From Bacteroidia bacterium (GTDB lineage Bacteria > Bacteroidota > Bacteroidia > Flavobacteriales > Schleiferiaceae): a stretch of 64,000 nucleotides of DNA. The position numbers and the translations under genes are program-made. The DNA is taken from the NCBI GenBank assembly GCA_030424545.1, contig JAUHWL010000003.1, positions 291,810 to 355,809 on the forward strand. Reading direction: 5' to 3'. The notes under the pieces were generated by a model. The model was not told the DNA's origin. It made no database searches and worked only from the letters and a program-made list of their open reading frames with translations. Positions 26,508-35,198 of this stretch are shown here, piece by piece (the stretch's first letter is position 1; the number at the start of each line of letters is the position of its first letter).

Positions 26508-27065
26508 ATTTAACCAATTGCCAATCATTTCTTTTCCAAAATCAGTAAGAATACTTTCTGGGTGAAACTGAACACCGCAAATGGGTATAGAATTATGTTG
26601 CAAACCCATGATCACACCATGGGCACTCCGCGCGGTAACCTGTAGATCTTTTGGCAAATCCTCTTCAGAAACAGCCCAGCTATGGTATAAACCTACTTTA
26701 ACTTTGGTAGGCAGGTTTTTAAATAATGTAAAATTCAGGTCAACATCTATAACTTCTTGAATGCCATGCTTCACCTTTTTTTGGTTGTAGAGCGATCCTC
26801 CAAAATGCAACGCCATGGCTTGCATACCTAAGCAAATACCTAAAATTGGTTTTCTATGTGCGTAATGTTTCAGCACATCCATAAGGATTCCAGCATTGTT
26901 TGGCAATCCTGGTCCAGGCGATAAGATGATGTGTGAATATTCATCAACATCTTCTAAACTAATTTCATCATTGCGTTTTACCGTTACGTTTGCACAGAAC
27001 AATCGTGCATAATGGTAAAGGTTGTAAGTAAAAGAATCATAATTATCTAAAATTAAAATGCGCAT
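26499..27065 (-). CDS. Glutamine amidotransferase, anthranilate/aminodeoxychorismate synthase component II
   Basis: A class I glutamine amidotransferase of 188 residues supplying ammonia to chorismate-using enzymes. The opening MRILILDNYDSFTYNLYHY is diagnostic of the TrpG/PabA group. The catalytic triad is C78 in GICLGMQ, H168 and E170 in FHPES. No trpE or pabB lies nearby. Stand-alone copies in Bacteroidetes are commonly PabA for folate, but TrpG or a shared role cannot be excluded from sequence. Confidence 0.9.
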   Translation of the reverse strand: MRILILDNYDSFTYNLYHYARLFCANVTVKRNDEISLEDVDEYSHIILSPGPGLPNNAGILMDVLKHYAHRKPILGICLGMQAMALHFGGSLYNQKKVKHGIQEVIDVDLNFTLFKNLPTKVKVGLYHSWAVSEEDLPKDLQVTARSAHGVIMGLQHNSIPICGVQFHPESILTDFGKEMIGNWLNKK

Positions 27066-27088
27066 AAAAGAGAATAAAATGATTCGAT

Positions 27089-27120
27089 TTGAAAAAGCAA
27101 ATAGGCATTTGTATAATTTG
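27089..27120 (+). promoter_or_regulatory. Probable ridA promoter
   Basis: TTG at 27089-27091, 20 nt of spacer, then TATAATTTG at 27112-27120, close to TAnnTTTG with one extra base. The ridA ATG follows 17 nt later. Confidence 0.4.
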
Positions 27121-27137
27121 CACGAAATTTAAAAAAC

Positions 27138-27515
27138 ATGGCAAAAGTAATTGAAACCTTAAAAGCTCCGGCACCTATTGGGCCATATAGTCAAGCTGTT
27201 TTACACAACAATACCTTATATGTTTCTGGGCAAATAGCGTTAAATCCAGAAACTGGCAAATTGGTTTTAGACTCTTTAGAGGAAGAAACACACATGGTTA
27301 TGAAAAACCTAAAAGCCGTTTTAGAAGCAGCCGAGTTTACCCTTAACGATGTTGTAAAATGCAGCATATTTATTATGGATATGGCAGACTTTTCTGTGAT
27401 TAACGAAATTTATGGAGGATATTTTTATAAATCATTTCCGGCCAGAGAAACCGTACAAGTAGCAGGGCTGCCCAAAGGTGTGCGCGTAGAGATTTCGTGC
27501 ATTGCCGCGAAATAG
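27138..27515 (+). CDS. ridA: RidA family reactive intermediate deaminase
   Basis: A trimeric cytosolic enzyme of 125 residues that hydrolyses reactive enamine/imine intermediates from PLP enzymes to ketoacids and ammonia. Diagnostic blocks are PAPIGPYSQAVLHNNTLYVSGQIALNP, VVKCSIFIMDMADF and FPARETVQVAGLPKGVRVEISCIA, with the conserved Arg in the PARETVQV block. Full length. It stands alone 80 nt before lpdA and runs in the same direction. Confidence 0.95.
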   Translation: MAKVIETLKAPAPIGPYSQAVLHNNTLYVSGQIALNPETGKLVLDSLEEETHMVMKNLKAVLEAAEFTLNDVVKCSIFIMDMADFSVINEIYGGYFYKSFPARETVQVAGLPKGVRVEISCIAAK

Positions 27516-27595
27516 ATGCTGCTTTTAAACACATTTTATTCGGCAAGTCTTAAATTCGCGAACTCAAATTTAGCTATCAATTAAAAAATATAAAT

Positions 27596-28984
27596 ATGGA
27601 TTTTGATGTAATAGTGGTAGGAAGCGGTCCTGGTGGTTATGTTACTGCCATCCGTGCTGCGCAATTAGGTTTAAAAACAGCCATTATAGAAAAAGAAAAT
27701 CTAGGCGGTGTGTGTTTAAATTGGGGCTGTATTCCCACAAAAGCACTTTTAAAAAGTGCCAATGTTTTTGAATACATACAACACGCAGAAGATTACGGTA
27801 TAAAAGTTAAAGGTTTTGATAAAGACTTTGATGCGATGATAAAACGTAGCCGCGATGTTGCTGGCGGTATGAGCAATGGCGTTCAGTTTTTGCTTAAGAA
27901 AAACAAAATCACGGTAGTTAATGGTTTTGGTACGGTAAAAACAGGAAAAAAAGTTTCGGTAAAAGATGAGGCCGGAGAAGTAAAAGAATACAGTGCAAAC
28001 CACATCATTATTGCAACGGGTGCACGCAGCCGTCAGTTACCAAATTTGCCGCAAGACGGTAAAAAAATAATTGGCTATCGCGAAGCAATGACTTTACCAA
28101 AACAACCTAAAAAAATGGTTGTAGTTGGTTCTGGTGCAATTGGTGTTGAGTTTGCTTATTTCTACAACAGCATTGGCACAGAAGTAACCATTGTAGAGTA
28201 TATGCCAAACATTGTTCCTGTAGAAGACGAAGAAGTTTCTAAACAATTGGAGCGTAGCTTTAAAAAGAGCAAAATTAACATCATGACTAGCGCAGAAGTT
28301 ACCGGTGTAGATACATCGGGAACAGGCTGTAAAGTAAGCGTGAAAACCAAAAAAGGCGAAGAAACAATAGCATGTGATGTTGTACTTTCTGCTGTAGGTA
28401 TTCAAGCAAATATTGATGGTATTGGTTTAGAAGATGTTGGTATTGCTACCGATAAAGGCAAAGTTTTGGTAAACGATTTTTACCAAACCAACATACCCGG
28501 CTATTACGCCATTGGCGATATTGTTAAAGGTCAGGCATTGGCACACGTGGCTAGCGCAGAAGGTATTTTGTGTGTTGAGAAAATTGCCGGACACAACGTT
28601 GAGCCATTAGATTACGGCAACATTCCTGGCTGTACGTATGCAAGCCCAGAAATTGCAAGTGTGGGCATGACAGAAAAAGCCGCCAAAGAAGCTGGTTACG
28701 AAATTAAGGTGGGTAAATTCCCATTTTCGGCAAGCGGAAAAGCAAGCGCAGCCGGCCACAAAGATGGTTTTGTAAAAATGATTTTTGATGCAAAATATGG
28801 CGAGTTACTTGGTTGCCACATGATTGGTGCTAATGTTACCGAGATGATAGCAGAAGCAGTTGTTGCACGTAAATTAGAAACTACGGGTCATGAATTGTTA
28901 AAAGCAGTTCATCCTCACCCAACCATGAGCGAAGCTGTTATGGAAGCTACAGCAGCTGCTTACGGAGAAGTGATTCACTTGTAA
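27596..28984 (+). CDS. lpdA: Dihydrolipoyl dehydrogenase (E3)
   Basis: A flavoprotein of 462 residues that reoxidises dihydrolipoamide in the pyruvate and 2-oxoglutarate dehydrogenase complexes. FAD binding is by GSGPGGYVTAIRAAQLG (9-25). The redox disulfide is C40/C45 in GGVCLNWGCIPTK. NAD binding is by VVVGSGAIGVEFA, and the catalytic base lies in HPHPTMSE (439 onward). No E1 or E2 gene lies beside it. A TAAATTCG element about 33 nt before the ATG is a weak -7 candidate. Ends at a strong hairpin. Confidence 0.97.
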   Translation: MDFDVIVVGSGPGGYVTAIRAAQLGLKTAIIEKENLGGVCLNWGCIPTKALLKSANVFEYIQHAEDYGIKVKGFDKDFDAMIKRSRDVAGGMSNGVQFLLKKNKITVVNGFGTVKTGKKVSVKDEAGEVKEYSANHIIIATGARSRQLPNLPQDGKKIIGYREAMTLPKQPKKMVVVGSGAIGVEFAYFYNSIGTEVTIVEYMPNIVPVEDEEVSKQLERSFKKSKINIMTSAEVTGVDTSGTGCKVSVKTKKGEETIACDVVLSAVGIQANIDGIGLEDVGIATDKGKVLVNDFYQTNIPGYYAIGDIVKGQALAHVASAEGILCVEKIAGHNVEPLDYGNIPGCTYASPEIASVGMTEKAAKEAGYEIKVGKFPFSASGKASAAGHKDGFVKMIFDAKYGELLGCHMIGANVTEMIAEAVVARKLETTGHELLKAVHPHPTMSEAVMEATAAAYGEVIHL

Positions 28985-29010
28985 TAACGGGTGGTTTATA
29001 TAGAAATAAG

Positions 29011-29038
29011 AAAAGGCGCTCAATTGGGCGCCTTTTTT
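29011..29038. terminator. Bidirectional terminator between lpdA and the GNAT gene
   Basis: AAAAGGCGCTC and GGGCGCCTTTT pair (one G-T) around AATT, with A and T runs at the two sides. It ends both convergent genes. Confidence 0.9.
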
Positions 29039-29053
29039 AGTAATTAAACATTT

Positions 29054-29995
29054 TTATTTGGTTATATACGTATCTACGTATCGCTCTCTTTTTTCCTCGT
29101 AAATATCAGCTATTGTAAGCAAGATGCCCGTTTCTTCAACGGCACCAAAATCATTGTTTAAAACAGTGCCAAAGGTTTGTAAGGTTGGCGAGAGTTGCAT
29201 GTAATTGTTAAAGAGAGGAGGTATATTCTCGTCTCGTTCTTTTACAAAAGCCATTAATTCTCTCATGCCTTCTTTAAAATCGAGGTCTTTTAAACTGTGA
29301 GTAAAAGCAGACATATCATGTTTTATTTCTAAAGCATTTTTTGGTTTTACCAACATTTTTTTTGCCGGAAAATAATGATGCATGAAACTTAGAACAGCAT
29401 CTCTTGCTAGAGGGTCAAAATTGGTATACATCGTAATTTTTCCAAAATAGTAATCTATATGCGGATGGTTAACCACAATGGCACCCAAACCATCCCATAA
29501 ATTATCTAAAGAAAAAAGACCTTTTCTACTATCTACCGAAGGTTGAAAATTAGGTTGAACCCAAGACCTGCCAAGCTCTATTGTCTTGGGCAAATAGTCT
29601 TTCATAAATTCTTCGGTAAATGTAAAATAGTGATGTGTAGATAAAGGCAGAGGGTCTAGATGACAAATGGTAGAACAGTCTTTAAACCTGTATCCACCTA
29701 CTATTTCCTCCTCTTCCGGATCCCAAACAATTAGTTGCTCATAGCAATTTTCAGAGGTGTCAAACTCGTCAATATCTACGGGTTTTCCCGTACCACCGCC
29801 ACTCATGGCAAAGCTCACTTCTCTCAAACGGCCTATTTCTAGCATAACGTTTGGCGCGTTATGATGATTAATGATGTAAACCTCATTGTCGCTTTTGTTC
29901 GTGCTTCTTACATAAAGCTCACGCGTCAATTCAGATTTCAACAAATCTTTGTCTATAGGGGCGATTGTATAAGTTGGGAATGGTGCGTTTTTCAA
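29054..29995 (-). CDS. GNAT-type N-acyltransferase (GlsB/OlsB-like)
   Basis: A protein of 313 residues of the acyl-ACP-dependent GNAT group (hemolysin-like). Diagnostic are MLEIGRLREVSFAMSGGGTGKPVDIDEFD, EEEEIVGGYRFKDC and LGRSWVQPNFQPSVD. Related proteins make N-acyl amino acid lipids, such as ornithine lipid (OlsB) and glycine lipid (GlsB). Here no PlsC-like O-acyltransferase follows, so if a two-step lipid is made the partner lies elsewhere. A small palindrome (ATGGCA-N5-TGCCAT, 30018-30034) lies in its promoter region. The lipid assignment is an inference. Confidence 0.75.
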   Translation of the reverse strand: MKNAPFPTYTIAPIDKDLLKSELTRELYVRSTNKSDNEVYIINHHNAPNVMLEIGRLREVSFAMSGGGTGKPVDIDEFDTSENCYEQLIVWDPEEEEIVGGYRFKDCSTICHLDPLPLSTHHYFTFTEEFMKDYLPKTIELGRSWVQPNFQPSVDSRKGLFSLDNLWDGLGAIVVNHPHIDYYFGKITMYTNFDPLARDAVLSFMHHYFPAKKMLVKPKNALEIKHDMSAFTHSLKDLDFKEGMRELMAFVKERDENIPPLFNNYMQLSPTLQTFGTVLNNDFGAVEETGILLTIADIYEEKRERYVDTYITK

Positions 29996-30305
29996 CTGTT
30001 TTATTTTTACAATAATCTATGGCAAAGTATGCCATTTTACTGACAAAAGCGAAAATATGAAAAGCAATTATACGTTCATCTTAGATTTATTTTCATTTTT
30101 AATAGCGAAGGAAATAATATTGTTGAGAAAAATTAATTATTCTAAAAAGCATCAATAGTTTCGTGAGTAACCATGTGGAAAAAACTAAAATTATACATCT
30201 TCATAGCAAAATTAAATGTTCACTTTTGAGTTTTAATTATCTAAACCATAAAGGCGTCAGTTTAAAACGAATCACACACAGTTTTAAATTGAATTACATT
30301 TTACC
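29996..30305. other. 310-nt divergent spacer
   Basis: AT-rich spacer between the divergent GNAT and tandem-OmpA genes. It contains the short palindrome ATGGCA-AAGTA-TGCCAT at 30018-30034 near the GNAT start, and TACATTTT, a weak -7 candidate, just before the OmpA ATG. I see no small RNA or peptide gene in it. Confidence 0.5.
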
Positions 30306-31397
30306 ATGCGCATATTTTTAATCTGTCTTATTCTATCGGTTGCTGCAAAAGCTCAGCCTTTTTCTGTTTTTTTTGATACTGATAAAAGCACGATAAAATC
30401 ATCTTATACAGAGGTATTAAAAAAGGCCATAGAAGTGGCCAAAAAAAGCAAAAGCCCCATGGTAATAGAGTGCCATTGCGATAACAGGGCAGACAGCAGC
30501 TACAATTATAACTTGTCTATGCGTAGGGCAAAGGCAGTGCAACAATATTTAAAAAAGGGTGGAACAACCGCAGAAATAAAAGTAATTGGCTTTGGAGAAT
30601 CAAATCCCACGTACGCGAATGATGCACAAACAAGGCATAAAAATAGGCGGTGCGATATAAAACTTGGCGAAGGAGGAACGGATATAAATTTTACAGAAAT
30701 TGATGTAAAAAATGTTTCGAAAGGCGATTTGCTCCAATTAGATGGCCTTGAGTTTGTCGGTAATCAGGCATTGCCCAATTATTACTCAATGCCCGTTTTA
30801 TATAAGCTTTTAGAAGTTATGCAAACTCAAGCAGATTTAGAAATTAAACTTTTAGGCCATGTTTGTTGTAGTGATGATATGCCTCTTTCTATTGCAAGAG
30901 CTGAGGCGGTCTACACCTTTTTAATAAACAATGGCATTGATTCTGCCCGTTTGTCTTACCAAGGGTTTAGCAATACAAAACCTAAAGTGAAAGAGGTAGA
31001 TGAAAAAACCAAGCAGCAAAACAGACGTGTTGAAATTTTAATCTTAAAAAACTCAGAAAGAAGCGTAGAACCAAATAAAATGAACAAACAAATTACCTTT
31101 GGTGTAGTGCTTAGAGATATTCCGTTTAGAGAAAATACGCGCTTTCTAGAAAAAAGTGGCGAATACAATTTAAACTTTGTGGCAGAAATGATTAAAGAGA
31201 GTGAAGGCTATGATTACAAAATGATTGTGGTTTCTAAGCATCAAAGCGTTACAGCACAACGTAGAAATACAGTTGAATCTTTTTTTAGAAAGCGAAGAAT
31301 TTTTAAAGACGTAATAAATTTTGTTCCCAGCAATTTTTATAATCCAGATAAAGGAGATATGCTTATTTTAGAGGTAAAACCAAAGCTTAATGAATAA
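30306..31397 (+). CDS. Tandem OmpA-domain protein
   Basis: A protein of 363 residues with a signal peptide (MRIFLICLILSVAAKAQ). Two OmpA/MotB-type peptidoglycan-binding modules follow. The first, about 20-120, carries YNYNLSMRRAKAVQQYL and HKNRRCDIKL. The second, about 140-250, carries LSIARAEAVYTFLINNGIDSARLSYQGF and QQNRRVEILIL. The last 110 residues resemble a third, degenerate copy (VTAQRRNTVESFFRKRRIFKDVINFVPSNF). There is no barrel domain and no lipobox, so it is probably soluble in the periplasm and bound to the cell wall. It overlaps the next gene by 8 nt. Confidence 0.82.
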   Translation: MRIFLICLILSVAAKAQPFSVFFDTDKSTIKSSYTEVLKKAIEVAKKSKSPMVIECHCDNRADSSYNYNLSMRRAKAVQQYLKKGGTTAEIKVIGFGESNPTYANDAQTRHKNRRCDIKLGEGGTDINFTEIDVKNVSKGDLLQLDGLEFVGNQALPNYYSMPVLYKLLEVMQTQADLEIKLLGHVCCSDDMPLSIARAEAVYTFLINNGIDSARLSYQGFSNTKPKVKEVDEKTKQQNRRVEILILKNSERSVEPNKMNKQITFGVVLRDIPFRENTRFLEKSGEYNLNFVAEMIKESEGYDYKMIVVSKHQSVTAQRRNTVESFFRKRRIFKDVINFVPSNFYNPDKGDMLILEVKPKLNE

Positions 31398-31848
31398 TCA
31401 CTTAGAATTCTTTCAAGATCAAGTGCCTCAGCTACTTGTTAAATTAAATGCAAAAAGTAAACCTATTTGGGGAGAAATGAATGTGCTAAAAATGGTAGAC
31501 CATTTACGCCTTGGAGCGGTTTTAATGTTGAGAAACACAGGGCAACTTACAGTGCCTGAAGAGAAGTTACCGAAGTACAAAGCATTTTTAATGAGCGATA
31601 AGCCGTTTACGCAAGGTATACCCAAACCAAAAATGTATGAAATTGAAGAAAATGAAATTGACCATGATTTAGAAAAGGCAAAAATTGAGTTTTTAAAACA
31701 ATTGGCTGTTTTTAATGAAACCACGTTAAACAACATTCATTTTCAATCCTTTCACCCTTCATTTGGCCACTTAAATGCTACAGAAACTAGGCAGCTTCAG
31801 TTTAAACACATTCGTCATCATTTTCAGCAATTTGGCATCATGAAATAA
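31390..31848 (+). CDS. DUF1569 (DinB-like) protein
   Basis: A cytosolic protein of 152 residues with the DinB-like four-helix pattern: HLEFFQDQVPQLLVKL, then MNVLKMVDHLRLGAVLML with the conserved His, and near the C-terminus HPSFGHLNATETRQLQFKHIRHHFQQF with clustered His residues that could bind metal. It fits DUF1569. Function unknown; DinB-like proteins include thiol-dependent transferases. It overlaps the OmpA gene by 8 nt and the patatin gene by 1 nt, so it is translationally coupled to both. Confidence 0.82.
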   Translation: MNNHLEFFQDQVPQLLVKLNAKSKPIWGEMNVLKMVDHLRLGAVLMLRNTGQLTVPEEKLPKYKAFLMSDKPFTQGIPKPKMYEIEENEIDHDLEKAKIEFLKQLAVFNETTLNNIHFQSFHPSFGHLNATETRQLQFKHIRHHFQQFGIMK

Positions 31849-34055
31849 TGAAACAACTTTTCACCTTTTTATTTCATTTTTTCCCTATTCAATTACTCTT
31901 CTTACATTTTAGAAGGAGTTTTTTACTGCTTTCGTTTTGGTTTATATTATTCGGTATGGCCGGTGGTTGGTTTTTTAATTCTATTGGCATACCCTATTTA
32001 TTTGAAATACCAGAATACCTTGGTGAAGTTAGCTTTATTTCTTATTTAATAATGGGAATAATCTTGGGCTTTTTCGTCATGGCCTTTCATATAACCAGTT
32101 ATATTTTTTACAGTTATCGGTTTACATTTTTAGCCACATTATCAAAACCGCTCTATCGTTTCTCTATCAACAATTCGCTTATACCGCTTGTTTTTTACAT
32201 TTATTACGGAGTAATTATTGCCGATGCTATGCATCAAGATGGGTATACCTTAACCCAAATTATTGCTAATGAAGTTGCAGTTGTGCTAGGCAGTATTGGT
32301 TCTATCATGTTGGCATATACTTACTTTTTTTCTACCTTAAAAAAGCCAGTAAATCAGGAGTCTGATTTAAAACTGGTAAAGCCATTTAACCTTATTATTT
32401 ACAAAGACAAAAAATTAGAATCTGCCCCAGAAGATAAAAACGTGTTTACCTATTTGCGTAATTTTTACAGCATTAGAATTGCAAGAAAATCTAGCCATTA
32501 TGATGATGAAGAAAGGTTAAACACGCTGCAGATGCACCACAATCACGCGGCCATTTATTTTTTAGCGCTTATCGCATTTGTTTTTATACTAAGTATTTTT
32601 AGTTATACAGATGTTTTTATGATTCCTGCTGGAGCCAGCGTGGTTTTAATTTTAACCACATATTTAATGATTTTTGGTGCATTGTTTAGCTGGCTAAAAA
32701 CGTGGACAACTACCATTTTTTTACTAGTACTTTTTATTGCGAATACACTTTCGGGTTATCCAAAACTGCAAAGAATACACAAAGCTGGCGGGTTAGACTA
32801 CATTGCGCCAAGTTTGCCCTATACTTATGGAGCGTTAGATGCTATAGCCACAGACTCTATTATAGCTTACGATAAAGCGAAAATGATAGAGGCTTTGGAT
32901 GGCTGGAAAAACAGGCAAAGCACGTTAAAACCTAAATTGGTTATTTTAAACTGTAGCGGTGGAGGTCTAAGATCTACATTATTTGCCATGGCCACATTGC
33001 AAAAAATAGATAGCCTGACTTCTGGTAAATTTCAAAACTCACTTTTCTTAATCACGGGTAGTTCTGGCGGAATGATTGGTTCTTCTTTTTACAGAGAATT
33101 GCATGCCCGTAGAAACAAAGGAGAGTTAATTGGGATAAATAGCAGGAATTACTATAACATGCTTGGCACAGATATTTTAAATTCTGTTGGATTTACCATG
33201 GCGGTAAACGATTTGTTTTTCTCATTAAAAAGCTACAAAAGAGGTGGTTTTGTATACCGTAGAGATCGGGGTTATGCTTTTGATAGAAAGTTTAACGAAA
33301 ACACGATGAATTTATTAAACAAGTCTGTTTTTGCATACCGAGAACAAGAACAAAAAGGAGAAATTCCGCTATTAATCTTAAACCCTATGCTTATAAATCA
33401 AGGGAGGAGGTTAATCATCTCGCCCATGGGCATGTCTTTTTTATGTAAGCACGAAAAGTTGTTTAAAACGCGGCAGAGCGATTATTATGATGGAGTAGAA
33501 TTTTCTAGGTTTTTTTCAAGTAGGCAAGCCGATAGTTTAAGTTTTGTAACAGCACTGCGCATGAGTTCTACTTTTCCCTACATCACACCCTTGGTTAGTT
33601 TACCATCAAATCCGCCTATGGAAGTTATTGATGCTGGTGCAAGAGACAATGATGGTTTGCTTTTAACAATTCGGTTTTTACACACATTTAAAGACTGGAT
33701 TTCTGAAAACACAAGCGGTGTTTTAATTGTACAATCTTTAGCAAACAGACCAGTTGAAAGTGCGATTTTAAATAACTCATCCGAAACCAGATTTGATGCC
33801 TTGGTAAAACCTGTAGGCGGAATTGTAGAAAGTTTTTCAAACCTGCAAGGTTTTACAAGAGCCGAAATTCTTTCTTATGCCTATGAGTGGATGGATTTTA
33901 AAATGGATATTGTACAGTTTGATTTGCTAACCAAGAAAAACGAAATTAGCTTGAGTTGGCATTTAACAAACCGCGAGAAAAATGAAATTTACAAAGCTGT
34001 GAGCGCAAAAAGATTACAAGACAATTATGATATGTTGGTTGAGCTGCTACGTTAA
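31848..34055 (+). CDS. Membrane patatin-like phospholipase
   Basis: A protein of 735 residues. Roughly the first 310 residues hold about seven membrane helices. The patatin domain follows: oxyanion loop SGGGLR (370-375), nucleophile S406 in TGSSGG, and catalytic Asp in DAGARDNDG (D595). Patatins hydrolyse acyl esters of phospholipids; a membrane-embedded form could act on lipids of the inner membrane from the cytosolic side. The N-terminal membrane module is not one I recognise. It is the last gene of a unit with the OmpA and DUF1569 genes and ends 9 nt from convergent mnmD. Confidence 0.88.
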   Translation: MKQLFTFLFHFFPIQLLFLHFRRSFLLLSFWFILFGMAGGWFFNSIGIPYLFEIPEYLGEVSFISYLIMGIILGFFVMAFHITSYIFYSYRFTFLATLSKPLYRFSINNSLIPLVFYIYYGVIIADAMHQDGYTLTQIIANEVAVVLGSIGSIMLAYTYFFSTLKKPVNQESDLKLVKPFNLIIYKDKKLESAPEDKNVFTYLRNFYSIRIARKSSHYDDEERLNTLQMHHNHAAIYFLALIAFVFILSIFSYTDVFMIPAGASVVLILTTYLMIFGALFSWLKTWTTTIFLLVLFIANTLSGYPKLQRIHKAGGLDYIAPSLPYTYGALDAIATDSIIAYDKAKMIEALDGWKNRQSTLKPKLVILNCSGGGLRSTLFAMATLQKIDSLTSGKFQNSLFLITGSSGGMIGSSFYRELHARRNKGELIGINSRNYYNMLGTDILNSVGFTMAVNDLFFSLKSYKRGGFVYRRDRGYAFDRKFNENTMNLLNKSVFAYREQEQKGEIPLLILNPMLINQGRRLIISPMGMSFLCKHEKLFKTRQSDYYDGVEFSRFFSSRQADSLSFVTALRMSSTFPYITPLVSLPSNPPMEVIDAGARDNDGLLLTIRFLHTFKDWISENTSGVLIVQSLANRPVESAILNNSSETRFDALVKPVGGIVESFSNLQGFTRAEILSYAYEWMDFKMDIVQFDLLTKKNEISLSWHLTNREKNEIYKAVSAKRLQDNYDMLVELLR

Positions 34056-34064
34056 TTTCTAAAT

Positions 34065-34724
34065 CTATTTTTTCGCTCTAGTCATTTCTCTTTTGCCAGG
34101 TGGTCCTGGTATTGCTTCAACAGTAAACCCTGCAGATTTCATATTTCGTTTTACCTGTCCTTTGGCGCAATATGTTACCAAAACACCATTTTCTTTTAAA
34201 GCTTTAAACATCAAAGAAAACATGTGGGTGGTCCATAAATTTGGCTGTGCCGAAGGAGCAAAGGCATCATAATAAATTAAATCAAACTCATTTTTAAAAG
34301 CGATTGATTTAAAATCTTGTTTCATTTTTCTAAGAAAAAAGCAAGGCGTCAATGCTGTAAAACCCTCCCAATTGGCCTTATGTATTTTTAAAAGTAAATC
34401 TTTGTTACCGTTTGTGGTAACTAAATCGGGATAGTTTAACGATTGAATTTCTTCTTCGGTAATGGGGTACTTCTCTATGCTTGTATAGTAGGTTTTTATA
34501 CTTTTTTTAGTAGATTCTATTGCCGTTAACCAAGCATTTAAACCTGTGCCCAAGCCAATTTCTAAAACATTAATTTCTGAATTTTTGAAAAAATGATAAC
34601 CTGCATCTATAAAGACGTGATTGCTTTCTTGTATTGCACCATGTACCGAATGGTAGTGCTCATCAAGTTCAGGAACAAAAAGCGTGCTGCTACCATCAGA
34701 CGTAGTGCTAATTTCCCTTTTCAT
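34065..34724 (-). CDS. mnmD: tRNA mnm5s2U34 methyltransferase MnmD
   Basis: A SAM-dependent methyltransferase of 219 residues corresponding to the N-terminal half of MnmC, which finishes the mnm5s2U wobble modification. Motifs are DEHYHSVHGAIQESNHVFI, the SAM site NVLEIGLGTGLNAW, FDLIYYDAFAPSAQPNLWT and VTYCAKGQVKRNMKSAGF. The final PGPPGKREMTRA is characteristic. No oxidoreductase half (MnmC domain 2) is fused, which is usual in Bacteroidetes. It lies 2 nt after the heme-motif lipoprotein gene. Confidence 0.92.
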   Translation of the reverse strand: MKREISTTSDGSSTLFVPELDEHYHSVHGAIQESNHVFIDAGYHFFKNSEINVLEIGLGTGLNAWLTAIESTKKSIKTYYTSIEKYPITEEEIQSLNYPDLVTTNGNKDLLLKIHKANWEGFTALTPCFFLRKMKQDFKSIAFKNEFDLIYYDAFAPSAQPNLWTTHMFSLMFKALKENGVLVTYCAKGQVKRNMKSAGFTVEAIPGPPGKREMTRAKK

Positions 34725-34726
34725 GC

Positions 34727-35194
34727 TTACTTAATGTAAAGCTTCTCAATTTTTGGTATTGGCCCCATGCAATAACTTTGATGACAAGCTACACATGTAG
34801 AAATTAAATTGTTGTATGCACTTAAAACGTTGTTTTTATCTGCATTGGTCATCACCTTGTAATTGTCTAAATACAAGTTAGCCATAGAGAAAAAGCTTTG
34901 TTTTATTTCCTCTGGACGTGTTGGAGTTGCCGTTAAAATATTATTATAATCTTCGGGCATTGCTTCAGGAAGCTCGCCATTTTTTATCTTTTCTTTTAGT
35001 ACTTTATTTTCCTCATACATTTTGCGCATAAGTACTACTAGCTCACTGGCCTGGTACATTTCAGGTTGATAATTAGAATCTGCTTCAGTGGCGTTTTCTG
35101 GGCTTTCCTCAATATTGCTGCTGGTTTGGCTATTGCAGGCAATAAAAAAGGATGCCAATAAAAGACATCCTAAAATAAATTTAGATGAGTTCAT
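34727..35194 (-). CDS. Lipoprotein with a c-type heme motif
   Basis: A protein of 155 residues with a lipobox (SFFIACNSQ; C20 lipidated). The mature part is helical, with LVVLMRKMYEENKVLKEKI and FFSMANLYLDNYKVMTN. CVACH at 134-138 is a perfect CxxCH heme-c attachment site near the C-terminus. Position and helical pattern resemble cytochrome c prime (cytochrome c556-type) proteins, where the heme site is also C-terminal. It would sit in the periplasm or on the outer membrane. It is in one unit with DUF4920 and mnmD. Confidence 0.78.
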   Translation of the reverse strand: MNSSKFILGCLLLASFFIACNSQTSSNIEESPENATEADSNYQPEMYQASELVVLMRKMYEENKVLKEKIKNGELPEAMPEDYNNILTATPTRPEEIKQSFFSMANLYLDNYKVMTNADKNNVLSAYNNLISTCVACHQSYCMGPIPKIEKLYIK

Positions 35195-35198
35195 CTTA

